NCBI GenBank assembly: GCA_049999725.1
Contig: JBNGIS010018150.1
Coordinates: 1 to 20,995, forward strand
DNA length: 20,995 nucleotides
From: Haplomitrium mnioides
Lineage: Eukaryota; Marchantiophyta; Haplomitriopsida; Calobryales
Reading direction: 5' to 3'
Part shown: one piece after another, positions 19,100 to 20,995 of the stretch
Layout of the letters: each line of letters opens with the position of its first letter
Position numbering within the stretch: the stretch's first letter is position 1
The notes under the pieces: generated by a model
Told to the model about the DNA's origin: nothing
What the model saw: only the letters and a program-made list of their open reading frames with translations
Database searches by the model: none
Position numbers and translations under genes: made by a program

Positions 19100-20995
19100 T
19101 TATGTATGCTTCTTGTATATTTCAGACAGTTTTCTAAGACCAATACCCTCTGTGTGTTCTTTGTGTAGAGCAGGGGGTAGAGGTTTTGTGAACATATCGG
19201 CTTTGTTTTGTTTACTAGGTATCCATTGTACCTTGATCTTGTCATTATGTTGTTTATTAGTATAGAAAAATTTTGGAGCTATGTGTTTTATTCTATCACC
19301 CTTGATGAATCCTTGGGCGATTTGGTCAACACATGGCCTGTTATCTTCAAATATAGTTGTAGGTTCTTGGATGAGAGGTTGGCCTGTGTTGGAGTTGATA
19401 TGGCCAATGAGTTGGCGCAACCAAATACATTCTCTACTTGCCTCATACAGAGCTATTATCTCAGCATGGTTTGTGGATGTGGTAGTAATAGTTTGTTTTG
19501 TGCTTTTCCATGATATTGCTGTGCCCCCTTTAAGGAATACATATCCTGTTTGAGACTTGCTGTCATCGGGGTCAGACAAGTATCCTGCATCAGCATATCC
19601 TATAATGTCATGTTCTGCATTTTTCGGGAAGAACAGTCCCATGTCTGTGGTTCCTTGAAGGTACCTAAAAATCCTTTTGATGTCGTTCCAATGTCGTATA
19701 GTGGGTTGGGAACTGTGTCTTGCCAGCAAGTTCACGGCGACAGCTATGTCTGGCCTTGTTTGGTTTGCAAGGTACATCAGTGCCCCTATTGCTGACATGT
19801 ATGGTTTTTCAGGTCCCAGTGTTGGTTCTGTTTCCTTTCTTTTTGAGAACATGTCTCTCATGGGGTCTGATGATCTGATTTCCATTGGAGTGCTCATTGG
19901 CTGAGCTTTATCTATGTTGAACTGTTTAAGGATTCTGGATGTGTAAGTGGATTGATGGATTAGTATCCCATCTTGTAGATGTTCAAACTGTATTCCCAAG
20001 CAGAAATCAGGTTCGCCGATGTCTCGCATTTCGAATATGTCTTTCAGTTTCTCAATGGTGTATTTGGCTAGTCGTGGTATGCCAAAGATGTTAGTGTCAT
20101 CTACATATATAGCCACTATGACGTATTCAGGATTTTCTTGTTTCATGAAGAGACATGGTGCACTGTCCTCATTTGTAAAGTTTAGGGTCATCATTTCTGA
20201 TTTGAATCTTTGATACTAGTTTCTACCACTCTGTTTAAGTCCGTACATTGATCGTAGGACTTGTACAGCCATCTTCTGGTCTAATATTTTTGATGATATC
20301 CCATTTGTTGCCATAGATGTCCCTGCTACTTGTATGCCTCTGTTTGGGCGATGTGGGACTAAAGGTCCTTGTTGATGTTTATTGTACATCTTCTTTGCTG
20401 GCTGGGCTAAAGGCCCAGTATATTGTTGCATGTTTTGCAGATCATTTGTGGGGATTGAAGGTCCATTGTTGTCATGTGTGCTCAGCAAGTTGGCTGGCCT
20501 CATACATGATCTGTCTGCTGTTGTTTGCAACATGTCATTCATAGCGTGGCATTTCGTTTTTGTCATAAGGACAGAAGGTCCTTGTTTTGTCATCAGGCTT
20601 GTGTATCCTCTTTGGACTGTAGGTCCATCTGCAGAATTTTGGCTTTGGGAGACAAAAGGTCTCTGTTTACCAGTTTGGTTGTGAGTGACAAAAGGTCTAC
20701 TCTTCCTTTTCTGGTCGTGTAGGACAAAAGGTCCATTTTGATATTGCTGGCCTCAAGGGACAAAAGGTCCATTTTCATATTTCTGGCCATGAGGGACAAA
20801 AGGTCCAACCTCATTTATTTGCTTCTCCCCCTCAATGTGGAATGATATCTTGGAGATGAGTTCAGGGGGTGCTTTCATAAAAATTTGAGTGTCAAGTATG
20901 CCATATAAGTATGCAGTAATAACATCCATGATATGCATGGTGAGATTGCGTTGGATTGCAAATGCTATCATATATCGATATGTGATTGTGTCCAT
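19100..20995 (-). pseudogene. pol: Copia-2 pol (RT, RNase H), two in-frame stops
   Basis: One frame runs from the window edge to the stop at 19102-19100, apart from TGA at 20755-20753 and TAG at 20218-20216. Copia-1 has TGG at the second site. Visible in order: MDTITYRYMIAFAIQRNLTM, motif A MDVITAYLYGILD, FMKAPPEL, the palindrome insertion (about 20830-20250), MYGLKQSGRN, the catalytic YVDD at 20107-20096, FCLGIQFE, and RNase H YADAGYLSD, HAEIIALYEA and FEDNRP. The ADMFTKPLP end follows. All catalytic acids seen in the family are present. Like copia-1 it shows point nonsense mutations but no frameshift, so loss of function is recent. A frame this well kept, including the insertion, means the long insertion was translated in recent active ancestors. 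Confidence 0.93.
20356..20806 (-). repeat. Ten in-frame GGAC-N5-GTCC palindromes inside copia-2 RT
   Basis: The 13-nt cores start (on +) at 20356, 20404, 20452, 20569, 20614, 20650, 20686, 20722, 20758 and 20794. The last six are exactly 36 nt apart; the other gaps are 48, 48, 117 and 45. Eight have a perfect four-base stem. The core at 20404 is GGGC/GCCC within a 6-bp stem CTGGGC/GCCCAG. The core at 20650 is AGAC/GTCT within GAGAC/GTCTC. Both replace the standard pairs by other complementary pairs. Those at 20452 and 20686 each have one mismatch. The encoded units read G/R-P-x-V/A/I plus 8-12 polar residues. Copia-1 has fewer units in the 36-nt run, so the array expands and contracts. Confidence 0.9.

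Larger units (their letters stand above)
18518..20995 (-). mobile_element. Ty1/copia retrotransposon copia-2, 3' part
   Basis: A second copy of the copia-1 family on the opposite strand, running from RT at the window edge to its 3' LTR at 18518-18676. The pol protein is closely similar to copia-1 over its whole length, and the polypurine tract, LTR ends and 3' conserved block match. The 5' part is off-window. It inserted in or next to the gypsy 3' end, so it is younger than that element. Confidence 0.93.

Noticed and set aside
19208-20213. Several + strand frames opposite copia-2 pol
   Set aside because: They are shadows of the well-supported - strand RT and RNase H.
20614-20806. 36-nt periodic palindromic repeats resembling a CRISPR array
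   Set aside because: The period includes the palindrome and its short spacer, units are in frame with RT, spacers are repetitive rather than unique, and the context is a plant retrotransposon.

Overview
The window looks like intergenic, heterochromatin-like DNA of a land plant with a retrotransposon-rich genome. No host gene, tRNA, rRNA or bacterial-type operon is visible. The plant assignment rests on a chromodomain-carrying Ty3/gypsy element primed by initiator-Met tRNA (TGGTATCAAAGC), plant-type Ty1/copia gag and integrase sequences, and the plant copia polypurine tract AAGGGGGAG. Species cannot be named; a gymnosperm or another large-genome plant would fit, but that is inference.

Layout from left to right. 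Bases 1-2952 are the 3' part of a fairly young copia element (copia-1, + strand): a pol reading frame with only two nonsense codons, a 3' non-coding region, a polypurine tract and a 149-bp LTR. Bases about 2958-7870 are an old, heavily decayed copia element on the - strand (copia-3) with gag, protease, integrase, RT and RNase H remnants; copia-1 sits at its 3' end. Bases 7871-8909 are AT-rich and unassigned. Bases 8910 to about 18393 are an old gypsy chromovirus on the + strand (5' LTR, PBS, gag, protease, RT, RNase H, integrase, GPF module, chromodomain, PPT, truncated 3' LTR). Its RT is split by a nested 3.64-kb GC- and CpG-rich non-coding insert (11864-15503). Bases 18518-20995 are a second copy of the copia-1 family on the - strand (copia-2: LTR, PPT and pol, leaving the window at its 5' side). 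Copia-1 and copia-2 converge.

The most unusual signal is inside the RT domain of the copia family. Between the motif-A aspartate region and the YGLKQ motif there is an extra peptide of roughly 140-190 residues. It is made of tandem units whose DNA is a short palindrome, GGAC-N5-GTCC, always in the same reading frame and encoding G-P-x-V. Copia-1 has nine and copia-2 has ten, with runs at an exact 36-nt period. Copy number differs between copies, two stems show paired (compensatory) substitutions, and the decayed copia-3 still carries two. A second stem-loop directly abutting the polypurine tract also shows a compensatory pair change between copia-1 and copia-2. Together these suggest a structured-RNA or palindromic-DNA function built into a coding domain of this family. 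That function is inferred, not shown.
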